Of a stretch of DNA of 64,000 nucleotides, positions 52,473 to 61,191 are shown piece by piece; the stretch's first letter is position 1; every line of letters starts with the position of its first letter. The notes beneath the pieces were generated by a model. That model had not been told where the DNA came from. It saw only the letters and a program-made list of their open reading frames with translations, and searched no databases. Origin of the DNA: an uncultured Prevotellaceae bacterium. Its GTDB lineage: Bacteria > Bacteroidota > Bacteroidia > Bacteroidales > Bacteroidaceae. Where the stretch lies: assembly GCA_900317305.1 (NCBI GenBank), contig ONGG01000003.1:1-64000 (forward strand), written 5' to 3'. A program made the position numbers and the translations under genes.

Positions 52473-55151
52473 ATGAAAAAGACAAGACGCCTATCCATCT
52501 TTGCATCATTTTTGTTTTCGCTGTTCACTTTGGGGCTCATGGCTCAGACGAATCCAGAATTGGATGTCACCAATGACGAGTCGGGATTCATTCCTGAGGG
52601 CTATCAGCTGGACTGGAGTGACGAGTTTGAAGGAAACGAACTCAACACCAACGACTGGAAGTTCGAGATCCACGACCCGGGATGGGTCAACAACGAACTT
52701 CAGCGGTATGTGGGCAAGACCTACAAAGGCAACAAGGTGGTGTTTGTGGAAGATGGCCATCTGACCATCCGTGCTCAAAAAATCGACGGGCAAGTAGTGT
52801 CGGGGCGTATCAACGCACGCCCTGCCACAGGTTGGCGCTACGGGTATTTCGAGGCGCGCATCAAATTGCCCAAGGGGAAGGGCACATGGCCAGCGTTCTG
52901 GATGATGCCGGTGAATGTCGACTGGTCTACCAATCCCTGGCCACGGTGCGGCGAGATAGATATTATGGAAGAGGTGGGATACTCTCCAGGGAATGTCTCC
53001 TCATCGATTCACTGCGAGGCCTACAACCACACCATCAACACACAGAAGACCCACTCGGTATATGTTTCCACCGCAGAGGATGAATATCATATCTATGGCA
53101 TGGAATGGACATCGGAGAAAATCTCATTTTTCATCGACGGACAAAAGCACATGGAGTTTCTGAAAGAAAGCGACGACCATGCCGTGTGGCCTTTCCACTA
53201 TGCGTTTCATCCTATCCTGAACCTGGCCTGGGGCGGTTCATGGGGCGGAGCCCAGGGTGTGGACGAGTCGGCATTGCCCACCGAATTGCTTGTTGACTAC
53301 GTGCGTGTATACAAGAAACCGATGCCCGCCACTGCCAAGAAAATCGTCGCCTATGTCACGTCATGGTCTTCGGTGCCGGTGGATGCGAGTATGATGACAC
53401 ACATCAACTACGCCTTCGGCGGAATAGGCAGTGACAGCCGTGTATACGTAGATGGCAAGAACCGTTTTATGGAGATTGTGGCACTGAAGGAGAAGAATCC
53501 ATCGTTGAAGGTATTGCTGAGCATCGGTGGATGGGGACGTGGGAATTTCACTCCCGTAGCCGCCGATGAGACCAAGCGGAAGATTTTCGCGCAGTCGTGC
53601 CTTGATTTCTGCGAGCAATATGGCATCGATGGCATTGACATCGATTGGGAATTCCCGGGGAGCAACTCCTCAGGAGAGACCTCTCCCTCGAACGAGAAGA
53701 GCAACTACACCCTCTTGATGCGCGACCTGCGCGACGCCCTGGGCGACGAGTTGCTGCTCACCATGGCCTCTTCTTCGAGTCCGGGCTATTACGACTACCG
53801 TAACCTTATCGAATACCTGGATTTCGTCAATGTGATGACCTACGACATGGCGAGTCCACCCCACCATCACTCCGCTCTTTACCGTGGCGGGACGGTGGGC
53901 AACGGCTGGCGTGTGGTCCATGAGTCGATACAAGACCATCTCAATGCCGGCATTCCTGCCGAGAAACTAGTCATGGGAATGCCCTTCTATGGAAACGGGA
54001 ATGGCGATGGCAGCGGCTCTGCCAACCAGGTGTCGTTGCAGGAGATAGAGAACGGCATTGCCGAAGGCAAATGGATTGACCACTGGGATGATGTGGCCAA
54101 GGTGCCTTATGTGACCAACACGAGCGGCCAGTTTGTCTTTGGCTATGACAATGCGAGGTCGCTCACGGCCAAGTGCCAGTATATTGTCGACTACGACCTG
54201 GCAGGTGGCATGTATTGGGAATATGCCAACGACAACCTGATCGGTACGGAGCGCAGCACCGTATTCGACTGCCTTGTAGGAAATGCCATCAAGAAAGAGA
54301 ACCTCACATTGGGAGGCCAGCCCCTGGACTACATCGGAGCCAACAAGTATGGCAATGTCTTCGACATGGTGCAAGGTGCCACTTATGTGGCCGACGGAGC
54401 CAGTGAGATGAAGGACGACAGTTGGTATTCCGATCCCGACTTCTTTGTCAAGACCGGCGAGGGCGTCTACCAGTTCCGTGCCGTATCGGGAAAATACAGC
54501 ATCTCGGCCGATTTCAACAATCAGTGCTTCCATGTCACTCCCCTCGACGACGCCGGGGCACCACTCACATACCATGTTTCCGACGGCACAGGCTGCATCT
54601 GGGTAATTGGGGCCAATTCCAGTTATGGGAAGCCCTCTTTCGTTCCCGGAAACGATGACGGATGGACAGAGGGCAGGGCCTTGCCCATGGCACGGATAGA
54701 CGACACCCACCACCAGATCACGTTCGAGGTGGGCCGGCAACTGAATCCCGACAAAGTGAATTTCAAATTCTTCCACCAAAACTCATTCGGCAACGACGCG
54801 AACGATGAGTTCACGCCCTTCACCGACCCCAGTATCACGACGACCAGCGACATCTTCTTCGTGAACTACAACACGCCCGACTGTGGGAACATCAAACTCA
54901 GAAGCGGCAAGAAACTGACCACCGGTGACATCTATGTATTCACCATTGACACCAGCGACATTCACCACGTTGTCCTGTCGACCGAGAATATCACCACGGG
55001 CATCAGTGGCACCATCCAATCCCGACAATGGCACGATGGCGCCTACTATGACTTGACGGGAAGAAAAGTAGGCCAAATGCCTCAGGACGCCCCCAGCAAT
55101 CAACCCCGAAAGCAAATCCTTGTCACCAAGGGAAAGAAAATCATAAGATAA
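52473..55151 (+). CDS. GH16 beta-1,3-glucanase fused to a GH18 domain and a PUL-specific accessory module
   Basis: 892 residues from the ATG at 52473, signal peptide cut after LMAQ. GH16 domain about 35-285: GYFEARIKLPKGKGTWPAFW and the catalytic EIDIMEEVG (residues about 161-166, ExDxxE, laminarinase form). GH18 domain about 290-590: LKVLLSIGGWGRG, DGIDIDWEFPG (DxxDxDxE, near 386-394), VMTYDMASPPHHH and GGMYWEYANDN. Residues about 610-850 are a non-catalytic module like those of the 763-residue PUL protein (CIWVIGANSSYGKPSF, VNFKFFHQNSFG). The end (YYDLTGRKVGQ...ILVTKGKKIIR) is the surface tail. One chain could thus attack both beta-1,3-glucan and chitin or N-glycan; substrates are inferred from family. 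Confidence 0.93.
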   Translation: MKKTRRLSIFASFLFSLFTLGLMAQTNPELDVTNDESGFIPEGYQLDWSDEFEGNELNTNDWKFEIHDPGWVNNELQRYVGKTYKGNKVVFVEDGHLTIRAQKIDGQVVSGRINARPATGWRYGYFEARIKLPKGKGTWPAFWMMPVNVDWSTNPWPRCGEIDIMEEVGYSPGNVSSSIHCEAYNHTINTQKTHSVYVSTAEDEYHIYGMEWTSEKISFFIDGQKHMEFLKESDDHAVWPFHYAFHPILNLAWGGSWGGAQGVDESALPTELLVDYVRVYKKPMPATAKKIVAYVTSWSSVPVDASMMTHINYAFGGIGSDSRVYVDGKNRFMEIVALKEKNPSLKVLLSIGGWGRGNFTPVAADETKRKIFAQSCLDFCEQYGIDGIDIDWEFPGSNSSGETSPSNEKSNYTLLMRDLRDALGDELLLTMASSSSPGYYDYRNLIEYLDFVNVMTYDMASPPHHHSALYRGGTVGNGWRVVHESIQDHLNAGIPAEKLVMGMPFYGNGNGDGSGSANQVSLQEIENGIAEGKWIDHWDDVAKVPYVTNTSGQFVFGYDNARSLTAKCQYIVDYDLAGGMYWEYANDNLIGTERSTVFDCLVGNAIKKENLTLGGQPLDYIGANKYGNVFDMVQGATYVADGASEMKDDSWYSDPDFFVKTGEGVYQFRAVSGKYSISADFNNQCFHVTPLDDAGAPLTYHVSDGTGCIWVIGANSSYGKPSFVPGNDDGWTEGRALPMARIDDTHHQITFEVGRQLNPDKVNFKFFHQNSFGNDANDEFTPFTDPSITTTSDIFFVNYNTPDCGNIKLRSGKKLTTGDIYVFTIDTSDIHHVVLSTENITTGISGTIQSRQWHDGAYYDLTGRKVGQMPQDAPSNQPRKQILVTKGKKIIR

Positions 55152-55176
55152 TCCAAACCAGAAAAGACACATAAAC

Positions 55177-56901
55177 ATGATGAATACTAAAACATTCCTC
55201 TCTTTGGCCATAGCCCTGATGATGGTCGTTACGGCTTACGCGAAACAGGGCAAGACCGACAACATGGTGGTTGTGGCCTATGTCACCTCTTGGACCAATG
55301 AGGTGCCCGACCCCACTGTGATGACGCATATCAACTATGCCTTCGGACACGTGAGCGACTCTTTCGATGCCGTGAGGATAGACAATCCTGACCGCCTGCG
55401 CATGATTGTCGGCCTGAAACAGCAAAAGCCATCACTCAAAGTCATGCTCAGCGTGGGCGGCTGGGGAAGCGGAAGGTTCAGCGAGATGGCCTCCTCAGAA
55501 CAGAACCGTAAGGCTTTCGCAAAAGACTGTCGCCGTAAGGTAGACGAGTTCGGACTCGATGGCATCGACATCGACTGGGAATACCCCACTCAGTCGTCGG
55601 CGGGTATCTCAGCATCGCCCGACGACACGCAAAATTTCACGCTGCTCATGCGCGACCTCCGTCGAGAACTGGGAAAGAAGAAACTCCTCACGGCGGCCAC
55701 CGTGTGCGATGCGAAATACATCGATTTCCAGTCGTGCATCCAATATATGGATTTCGTCAATGTCATGGCCTACGACATGGGCAACCCACCTCATCACCAC
55801 GCCGCCCTATACCCCTCCGCCATTTCAAGTCACATCACCTCGTCGCAGGCGGTAGATGAGCACCTGAAAGCGGGTGTGCCTGCCAGCAAACTGGTGATGG
55901 GCATGCCATTCTATGGGCGCGGGGCACGTGATGACAGCGGACTGAGAGAATTCGACCGCACGGGCATCCTGCCCAAAGGGTATGAAAAGCGATGGGACGA
56001 TACCGGCAAGGTGCCCTATATCACCAACCACGAGGGCAAATTGGTCAGAGGATACGAGAATGTACACTCTCTGGCTGCAAAATGCCAATTCATCCTTGAC
56101 CATCATCTCAGGGGCGGCATGTATTGGGATTATGCCAGTGACAACAGCCAAGGCGATGAGCGGAGCACGGTATGCCTGTCGCTTCTCAAAAACAAGAAAG
56201 CCACACTGCCCCCACGCAAGGTATTGGTACTGGCAGAGAGAGGTGGACTGCATGAGCCGTTCACGGCAACTGGCCTGCAATGGCTTGAGGACAACAAGGA
56301 GAGATTCAACATGCAACTCGTCGTTCTGAGTTCGGCCGAGAACATTCCAAAGGACGAGTTGGGGAAGTACCATCTCATCCTTCAGTTGAACCATCCACCC
56401 TATGCATGGAGCGAAGAATCGCAGCGAGATTTCCAAAAGTATATCGACCGTGGCCAAGGCAACTACATTGGGTTTCATCATGCCTCCTTGCTCGGCGAGT
56501 TCGACGGATACGGCATGTGGCAGTGGTTTTCCGATTTCATGGGTGGCATCAGGTATGAGAACTACATTGCCGAAAAGTGTGATGGACAGGTGCAGGTGGA
56601 AGACCGGCAACATCCTGTGATGAAGGACATTCCTGGCACCTTTGTCATTCCCGACGACGAGTGGTACACCTACAACAAAGACCCTCGTCAGCATGTTCAT
56701 GTCCTGGCCCATGTGGATGAGGCAAGCTATACCATCCCGACCAATATCAAAATGGGCGACCATCCCGTCATCTGGACCAATCCGTCGAAAGGCGCAAGAA
56801 ACGTGTATTTCCAGTTCGGACACAGCAAGAAGCTGTTCGAAAGTCCCGATTTCATCAAGTTGTTGGAAAATGCCCTGAAATGGACCTTGGAGATGGAATA
56901 A
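55177..56901 (+). CDS. GH18 glycoside hydrolase fused to a ThuA-like domain
   Basis: 574 residues with signal peptide (cut after TAYAK). Residues about 28-335 are GH18: VMLSVGGWGSGRF, GLDGIDIDWEYP (catalytic Glu near 134), VNVMAYDMGNPPHHH and GGMYWDYASDN, all closely parallel to the GH18 part of the upstream protein, suggesting duplication. Residues about 345-570 are ThuA-like (class I glutamine amidotransferase-like fold): VLVLAERGGLHEPFTATG, YHLILQLNHPPYAWSEESQ, GNYIGFHHASLLGEFDGYG and PVIWTNPSKGARNVYFQFGHS. The ThuA-like role is unknown here. No C-terminal tail, so periplasmic location is likely. The 3' end overlaps the GH9 gene by 22 nt. Confidence 0.9.
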   Translation: MMNTKTFLSLAIALMMVVTAYAKQGKTDNMVVVAYVTSWTNEVPDPTVMTHINYAFGHVSDSFDAVRIDNPDRLRMIVGLKQQKPSLKVMLSVGGWGSGRFSEMASSEQNRKAFAKDCRRKVDEFGLDGIDIDWEYPTQSSAGISASPDDTQNFTLLMRDLRRELGKKKLLTAATVCDAKYIDFQSCIQYMDFVNVMAYDMGNPPHHHAALYPSAISSHITSSQAVDEHLKAGVPASKLVMGMPFYGRGARDDSGLREFDRTGILPKGYEKRWDDTGKVPYITNHEGKLVRGYENVHSLAAKCQFILDHHLRGGMYWDYASDNSQGDERSTVCLSLLKNKKATLPPRKVLVLAERGGLHEPFTATGLQWLEDNKERFNMQLVVLSSAENIPKDELGKYHLILQLNHPPYAWSEESQRDFQKYIDRGQGNYIGFHHASLLGEFDGYGMWQWFSDFMGGIRYENYIAEKCDGQVQVEDRQHPVMKDIPGTFVIPDDEWYTYNKDPRQHVHVLAHVDEASYTIPTNIKMGDHPVIWTNPSKGARNVYFQFGHSKKLFESPDFIKLLENALKWTLEME

Positions 56902-59258
56902 GCAAAATTGTTGGTTGTTTACTCCTGTCTTTAGGGTCGCACATCCAGGCACAGGTGCCATTAGCGATAGACAGGAGCAACTCCTGGGAAGCGGAGCAAC
57001 AGCGTAAGGTGGCCATCAGCAGAGAGTCGGTGGCCATCACACCCACGTTGTCGGGCTGGCAGCATCAAGGACTTGGCAGGATGAACTATGTAGCCGACGG
57101 ACAAATCCGGATGTGCCTGCCTGTCAATACAGGCAAACGGGCGCAAGGACCTGCCGATGACCCCGACTATGCCACTTTCGGACGTTCCACCATATCCTAC
57201 AACTTTCACCAGCGCGACCTGGAACATTTCAACCGTATCTCATTCGAAGCCTTTCCCCAATGCGAGGGCGTGGCCATCATGAACCTCAACGTGTTTCTCA
57301 ACAACGAGGAGAAAAGCGATTTGGGAGCCCATTTGGTGAACCTGAGAAATAACCAATGGAACAAGGTAGTGGTCGACATTTCGGGATTGAAACGTGACAG
57401 AGTGAGTGGTCTTGACATCTATACCGACCTGAAAGGCCGCAACCAGGCACTATGCGACTCGTTTTCCTACCTCATCCGTAACATCCGTCTGGAACTCGTG
57501 TCTGGCTCTGAGGAAGAGACAGGTTGGAGTCCCATAGAAGGACATATCGCGCACTCTTTTTCCGGCTATTTCGCTGATGGAAGCAAGACGGCTATTCTCC
57601 GTCTTCCTGATGCCGGCAAAAAGGAATTGCCAGATGATGGTCATCCATTCCAACTTGTCGATGTGGTGAGCGGCGAGACGGTCTACACCGACACCTTGCA
57701 AACCACAACGACCACTATCGGAACATTCGGGGTACTTGATTTTTCCCCTTTCAAAAAAGAAGGAGACTACCGGTTGGTCTGCAATGGGCTGAGCACAGTC
57801 CCATTCCATATCGGTGATGATGTTTTCGTGCATGCGAAGAAACTGTTGCTGAATTTCATCTTCTGCCAACGCTGCGGATACGAGGTAGAAGGCGTTCATG
57901 GCGCTTGTCACAACGATGTCTTCTGCACATTCGAGAACAAGCATATCCTCTATTCAGGGGGCTGGCATGACGCAGGCGACTTGTCGCAACAAACGCTTCA
58001 AACGTGCGAGACGGCCGGAGCGCTCCTTGAGGCATGGCAACGGACAGCCGACAAACGTTCCGACCTGGCATCCCGTTTGTTAGAAGAGTCGATGTGGGGA
58101 TTACGGTTCGTGCTGAGGAGCAGGTTGGGGAAAGGCTTTCATGCAAGCAGCATAGGACTATTGCACTGGACCGATGGCATTGTGGGCACTGCCGACGACA
58201 TTTTCACTGTGCGCTCACAAGACACGTCATACGACAATTTCCTGTATGCGGCATACGAGGCCTTTGCAGCCAGAGTGATGCCAGCCTCAGCCTTGCGCGA
58301 CAGTCTTGAGCAGGCCGCTATCGAGGACTTTCAGTTCGCACTCGACAAGTTTGAGCACTGTGGGTACGACCATTTTCCGCATATTATGGAGCATACCTAC
58401 AACACGTCGCCATCGCTGTATCATGCCACCATGAGTTGGGCGGCATCACAACTCTTCATGCTCACGGGAAACAAGAGATATGGCGAGATAGCCGTGAGCA
58501 GCATTGGCTATGCCATGGAATGTCAGGAAGGCGAGGGGGTATGCCCAGGCTATTTCTATCGCGACAAGACGCGGAAATCCATCGTTCACTTCATTCATCA
58601 GTCGCGCGAGCAATTGTTCATGCAGGCGCTCATCAGTCTGTGTGAGAGCCAGCCCAAGCATGAGGAGTTTGGCCGCTGGATGCGCAGTATCCGACTATAT
58701 GCCAACTACCTGAAAGGCATATTCCAGTATGCCGCACCTTATGGTATGATGCCTTCTGGAGTCTACCAGACGGAGGAGTATGCCGACTCTGCCGGCTTTC
58801 ATGCTCTCCATATCTTCGCTCCCCAAAATGCCCATCTTCTCTACGATGAGCAACTGAAGAAAGGAGCAAGACTGGATGACAATCACTTCGTACGCCGATT
58901 CCCCATCTGGTTCAACATCTTCAACGGCAATGAGGCCATCATCCTCTCAACGGGCAAGGCGGCTGCGATGTGCGGCAACTTCCTGAGAGACGACGACCTG
59001 TTGCAAATCGGGCGCGAGCAACTGTATTGGACCGTAGGGAAGAACCCCTTCTGCCAGTCGCTCATCTACGGCGAAGGCAGCCGTTACCCATCGATGGACA
59101 GTTTCTCCTCTGGCGAGATCATGGGTGAGATACCTGTCGGCATACGCTCATGGGGAAATGAAGACCTACCCTATTGGCCACACACCAACAATGCCTGTTA
59201 CAAAGAGGTATGGGTGACTTCGGCCGCTAAATTCCTGTCACTATTGTCTGAATATTAA
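56880..59258 (+). CDS. GH9 glycoside hydrolase with N-terminal beta-sandwich and CelD-type Ig domain
   Basis: 792 residues. The start at 56880 lies inside the upstream gene (22-nt overlap) and gives a weakly charged signal peptide (MDLGDGISKIVGCLLLSLGS, cut near HIQAQ). Residues about 30-200 form a jelly-roll-like module, about 210-310 a CelD_N Ig-like domain, and about 320-790 the GH9 (alpha/alpha)6 barrel with YSGGWHDAGD (catalytic Asp pair near 362-365), WTVGKNPFCQSLIYGEG (near 717) and a C-terminal acid region (NNACYKEVWVT). GH9 members are mostly beta-1,4-glucanases, but one branch in chitin operons is exo-beta-glucosaminidase. With two GH18 partners, either a beta-glucan or a chitosan-oligomer substrate is possible. 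No tail; probably periplasmic. Confidence 0.88.
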   Translation: MDLGDGISKIVGCLLLSLGSHIQAQVPLAIDRSNSWEAEQQRKVAISRESVAITPTLSGWQHQGLGRMNYVADGQIRMCLPVNTGKRAQGPADDPDYATFGRSTISYNFHQRDLEHFNRISFEAFPQCEGVAIMNLNVFLNNEEKSDLGAHLVNLRNNQWNKVVVDISGLKRDRVSGLDIYTDLKGRNQALCDSFSYLIRNIRLELVSGSEEETGWSPIEGHIAHSFSGYFADGSKTAILRLPDAGKKELPDDGHPFQLVDVVSGETVYTDTLQTTTTTIGTFGVLDFSPFKKEGDYRLVCNGLSTVPFHIGDDVFVHAKKLLLNFIFCQRCGYEVEGVHGACHNDVFCTFENKHILYSGGWHDAGDLSQQTLQTCETAGALLEAWQRTADKRSDLASRLLEESMWGLRFVLRSRLGKGFHASSIGLLHWTDGIVGTADDIFTVRSQDTSYDNFLYAAYEAFAARVMPASALRDSLEQAAIEDFQFALDKFEHCGYDHFPHIMEHTYNTSPSLYHATMSWAASQLFMLTGNKRYGEIAVSSIGYAMECQEGEGVCPGYFYRDKTRKSIVHFIHQSREQLFMQALISLCESQPKHEEFGRWMRSIRLYANYLKGIFQYAAPYGMMPSGVYQTEEYADSAGFHALHIFAPQNAHLLYDEQLKKGARLDDNHFVRRFPIWFNIFNGNEAIILSTGKAAAMCGNFLRDDDLLQIGREQLYWTVGKNPFCQSLIYGEGSRYPSMDSFSSGEIMGEIPVGIRSWGNEDLPYWPHTNNACYKEVWVTSAAKFLSLLSEY

Positions 59259-59271
59259 CCGAAATAAAGAA

Positions 59272-60081
59272 ATGAGAAAAGTATTGTTTATGTTGATGGC
59301 GGCGACCTGCCTCTGCACTGCCCTTCAGGCACAAAACGAAGGTGAGTATGCTGCCAATTATGCCCGTGCGCCACGTTTCAAGGCATTGGTGTTCTGGCAG
59401 CCAGGAGCCGAGGAGGCTCATGTGGAGTTTGACAAGCAGGCCATAGATTTCTTCCATCATCTCACCTACGGAGAGGGATGGATCATGGACGTGACCACTT
59501 CCTTGGACGAATATCCCTACGAGCGTCTCAAGGAATACAGCGTCATTGTCAGTCTGAATGCCTCTCCCGGCGGGAAGCAACAGCGTGAGGCATTCGAGAA
59601 ATACATGGAGAATGGCGGAGGATGGCTGGGTTTCCATGCCTCAGCCTACAACGACCTCAACACCCACTGGCCATGGCTGAATCAATTTCTCGGATGCGGA
59701 CAGTTCTATTGCAACAACTGGCCCCCGCAACCCGCCCTTGTGGAATGTGACGTGACCGACCATCCCGTGACCATCACCCTGCCAAAAGAATTCGTCGCCC
59801 CGGCAAGTGAGTTCTACCAATGGCAGCCCTCTCCACGGCAGAATGAGGATGTGGAAGTGCTAGTGAGCATCTCGCAGAAAATGTATCCTTTCGGACTGAA
59901 GGACGTGGTGAAATTCGGTGATTTCCCCATCGTGTGGACGAACAAAAAATACAGGATGGTATATTTCAATATGGGGCATGGCGACCAGGGGTTCATCGAT
60001 GCCACACAGCAGTTGATGTTCGTCAACGCATTCCGCTGGGTAGTGAGCAGAGATCCCAATGGCGACCCGTTCAAAAAATAG
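59272..60081 (+). CDS. Stand-alone ThuA-like secreted protein
   Basis: 269 residues, signal peptide cut near TALQAQ. One ThuA-like domain: FKALVFWQPGAEEAHVEF, EYSVIVSLNASPGGKQQREA, GGWLGFHASAYND, FPIVWTNKKYRMVYFNMGHG. It resembles the C-terminal half of the GH18-ThuA protein three genes earlier (same GFHAS, PIVWTN and F/YFxxGH blocks). ThuA family members are linked to sugar utilisation and possibly keto-sugar chemistry, but the reaction here is not known. Last gene of the operon, followed by a strong hairpin. Confidence 0.88.
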   Translation: MRKVLFMLMAATCLCTALQAQNEGEYAANYARAPRFKALVFWQPGAEEAHVEFDKQAIDFFHHLTYGEGWIMDVTTSLDEYPYERLKEYSVIVSLNASPGGKQQREAFEKYMENGGGWLGFHASAYNDLNTHWPWLNQFLGCGQFYCNNWPPQPALVECDVTDHPVTITLPKEFVAPASEFYQWQPSPRQNEDVEVLVSISQKMYPFGLKDVVKFGDFPIVWTNKKYRMVYFNMGHGDQGFIDATQQLMFVNAFRWVVSRDPNGDPFKK

Positions 60082-60098
60082 TCAAGGAATCCTACAGC

Positions 60099-60130
60099 AA
60101 GGCCCCTCGCATGCAGATGCGAGGGGCCTT
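60099..60130. terminator. Bidirectional hairpin between convergent genes
   Basis: Perfect 14-bp stem AAGGCCCCTCGCAT / ATGCGAGGGGCCTT with a 4-nt loop. There is little T-run, but position and strength make it the likely stop for the ThuA (+) and surface protein (-) transcripts. Confidence 0.78.
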
Positions 60131-60155
60131 CTTGACCATTATCCGGTTGCGCGTG

Positions 60156-60935
60156 TTATCTCACGAGCACTTTCTGTCCGTTGATCACATATACACCAGG
60201 CTGCAGTTTGCTCACCTGCGAGGCACTGATGCCAGAGGCCACCTTCATGCCCGAGATGTTGTACACATCCACGATTTGGTTGGAAGCGACGATATCGGCA
60301 ATGCCCGAAATCTCACCAGCAGCCAAGTGACGGGTGATGAGTTGTGTATCGTTGCCCGAGGAGAGTTCGATAAAGCAACGTGTGGCATAGAAGCCGCTCT
60401 TCGACTCATCCACCTTCACGAACTTGGCCTCAGCATTGTCGGCGGCGAGCACCCCATAGTAGCCCACGCCATCGACATGCTTTTTCGTGCCAACCATAGA
60501 AACGGTCTCGCTCGAATTCCTCACATTGAAAGAGAGGGATGCCGTCTCATCATAGATGGTGGCCAGTTTCTGGATATTCTTATTGGCATTCTCACCCGCA
60601 AAGTAGAGGATATATGGCACGTTGGCCTGCAGGCCCTCTGCCTTGCAGTCCTGGAAATAAAGCACCACGTTGTTGGCATCGCCATCAGCAGCCACGAGAC
60701 GCTCAAGACGGCAGTCGGCACCGAAGAGTTCGTTGACCTCGCTGGCAGAAAGCTCGAAAGGCAGAGCGATGGTATTCCAGCCATGGAACAAGTATCTGTT
60801 GGCCGAAATCTGGCATTCCACACCATTGTAACGTTGCAAGTTGGTACCACTCACCGTGTTGAGCACCACTCTCTGCTGTGCATTGACGGCAAGAGAAAGC
60901 ACAGCCATTAAGACAATAAGGTAGAGTTTCTTCAT
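60156..60935 (-). CDS. Small secreted surface protein, LPF module
   Basis: 259 residues from the ATG at 60935 (MKKLYLIVLMAVLSLAVNAQ, signal peptide); the frame is open to 61169, but the promoter at 60990-61020 excludes that. The body GWNTIALPFELSASEVNELF...VVLYFQDCKAEGLQANVPYI matches the C-terminal module of the CE8 protein (GLNTIVLPFETTKEELSAEK, TLYLKFQSVETLKANTPYA). The end YNISGMKVASG...LQPGVYVINGQKVLVR is the shared surface tail. No enzyme motif. Function unknown; probably an exported, surface-attached protein. Confidence 0.75.
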   Translation of the reverse strand: MKKLYLIVLMAVLSLAVNAQQRVVLNTVSGTNLQRYNGVECQISANRYLFHGWNTIALPFELSASEVNELFGADCRLERLVAADGDANNVVLYFQDCKAEGLQANVPYILYFAGENANKNIQKLATIYDETASLSFNVRNSSETVSMVGTKKHVDGVGYYGVLAADNAEAKFVKVDESKSGFYATRCFIELSSGNDTQLITRHLAAGEISGIADIVASNQIVDVYNISGMKVASGISASQVSKLQPGVYVINGQKVLVR

Positions 60936-60989
60936 AATTGTATGGTTTTGGTTATTGACAATTTGTTCTCTGCAAAGGTTATCTTTTTG

Positions 60990-61020
60990 CAAAAATAGCG
61001 AATAATACGTTTTTCGCAAA
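60990..61020 (-). promoter_or_regulatory. Promoter of the LPF-module protein gene
   Basis: Minus-strand TTTG (61017-61020), 19-nt spacer, TATTTTTG (60990-60997): identical boxes and spacing to the GH16-GH18 promoter. Confidence 0.8.
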
Positions 61021-61143
61021 ACTTTTAACGCTTTTTTTGCCATCCGAACTGAAATCCGCATACAGGTCTGCGAGCAATCCCATGTTCTATATACTACTCC
61101 AGTTGAAAGGAGTCGAGCGAAAGTGAAAATTAAACTACAACAA

Positions 61144-61172
61144 GAAAAAAGGGGTGTCGTTGCCGACACCCC
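61144..61172 (-). terminator. Terminator of the TMEM43-like gene
   Basis: On the minus strand GGGGTGTCG / CGACACCCC (9 bp, 4-nt loop) followed by TTTTTT, 19 bp after the stop codon. Confidence 0.92.
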
Positions 61173-61191
61173 AATATCAGTGAGTTATGAA

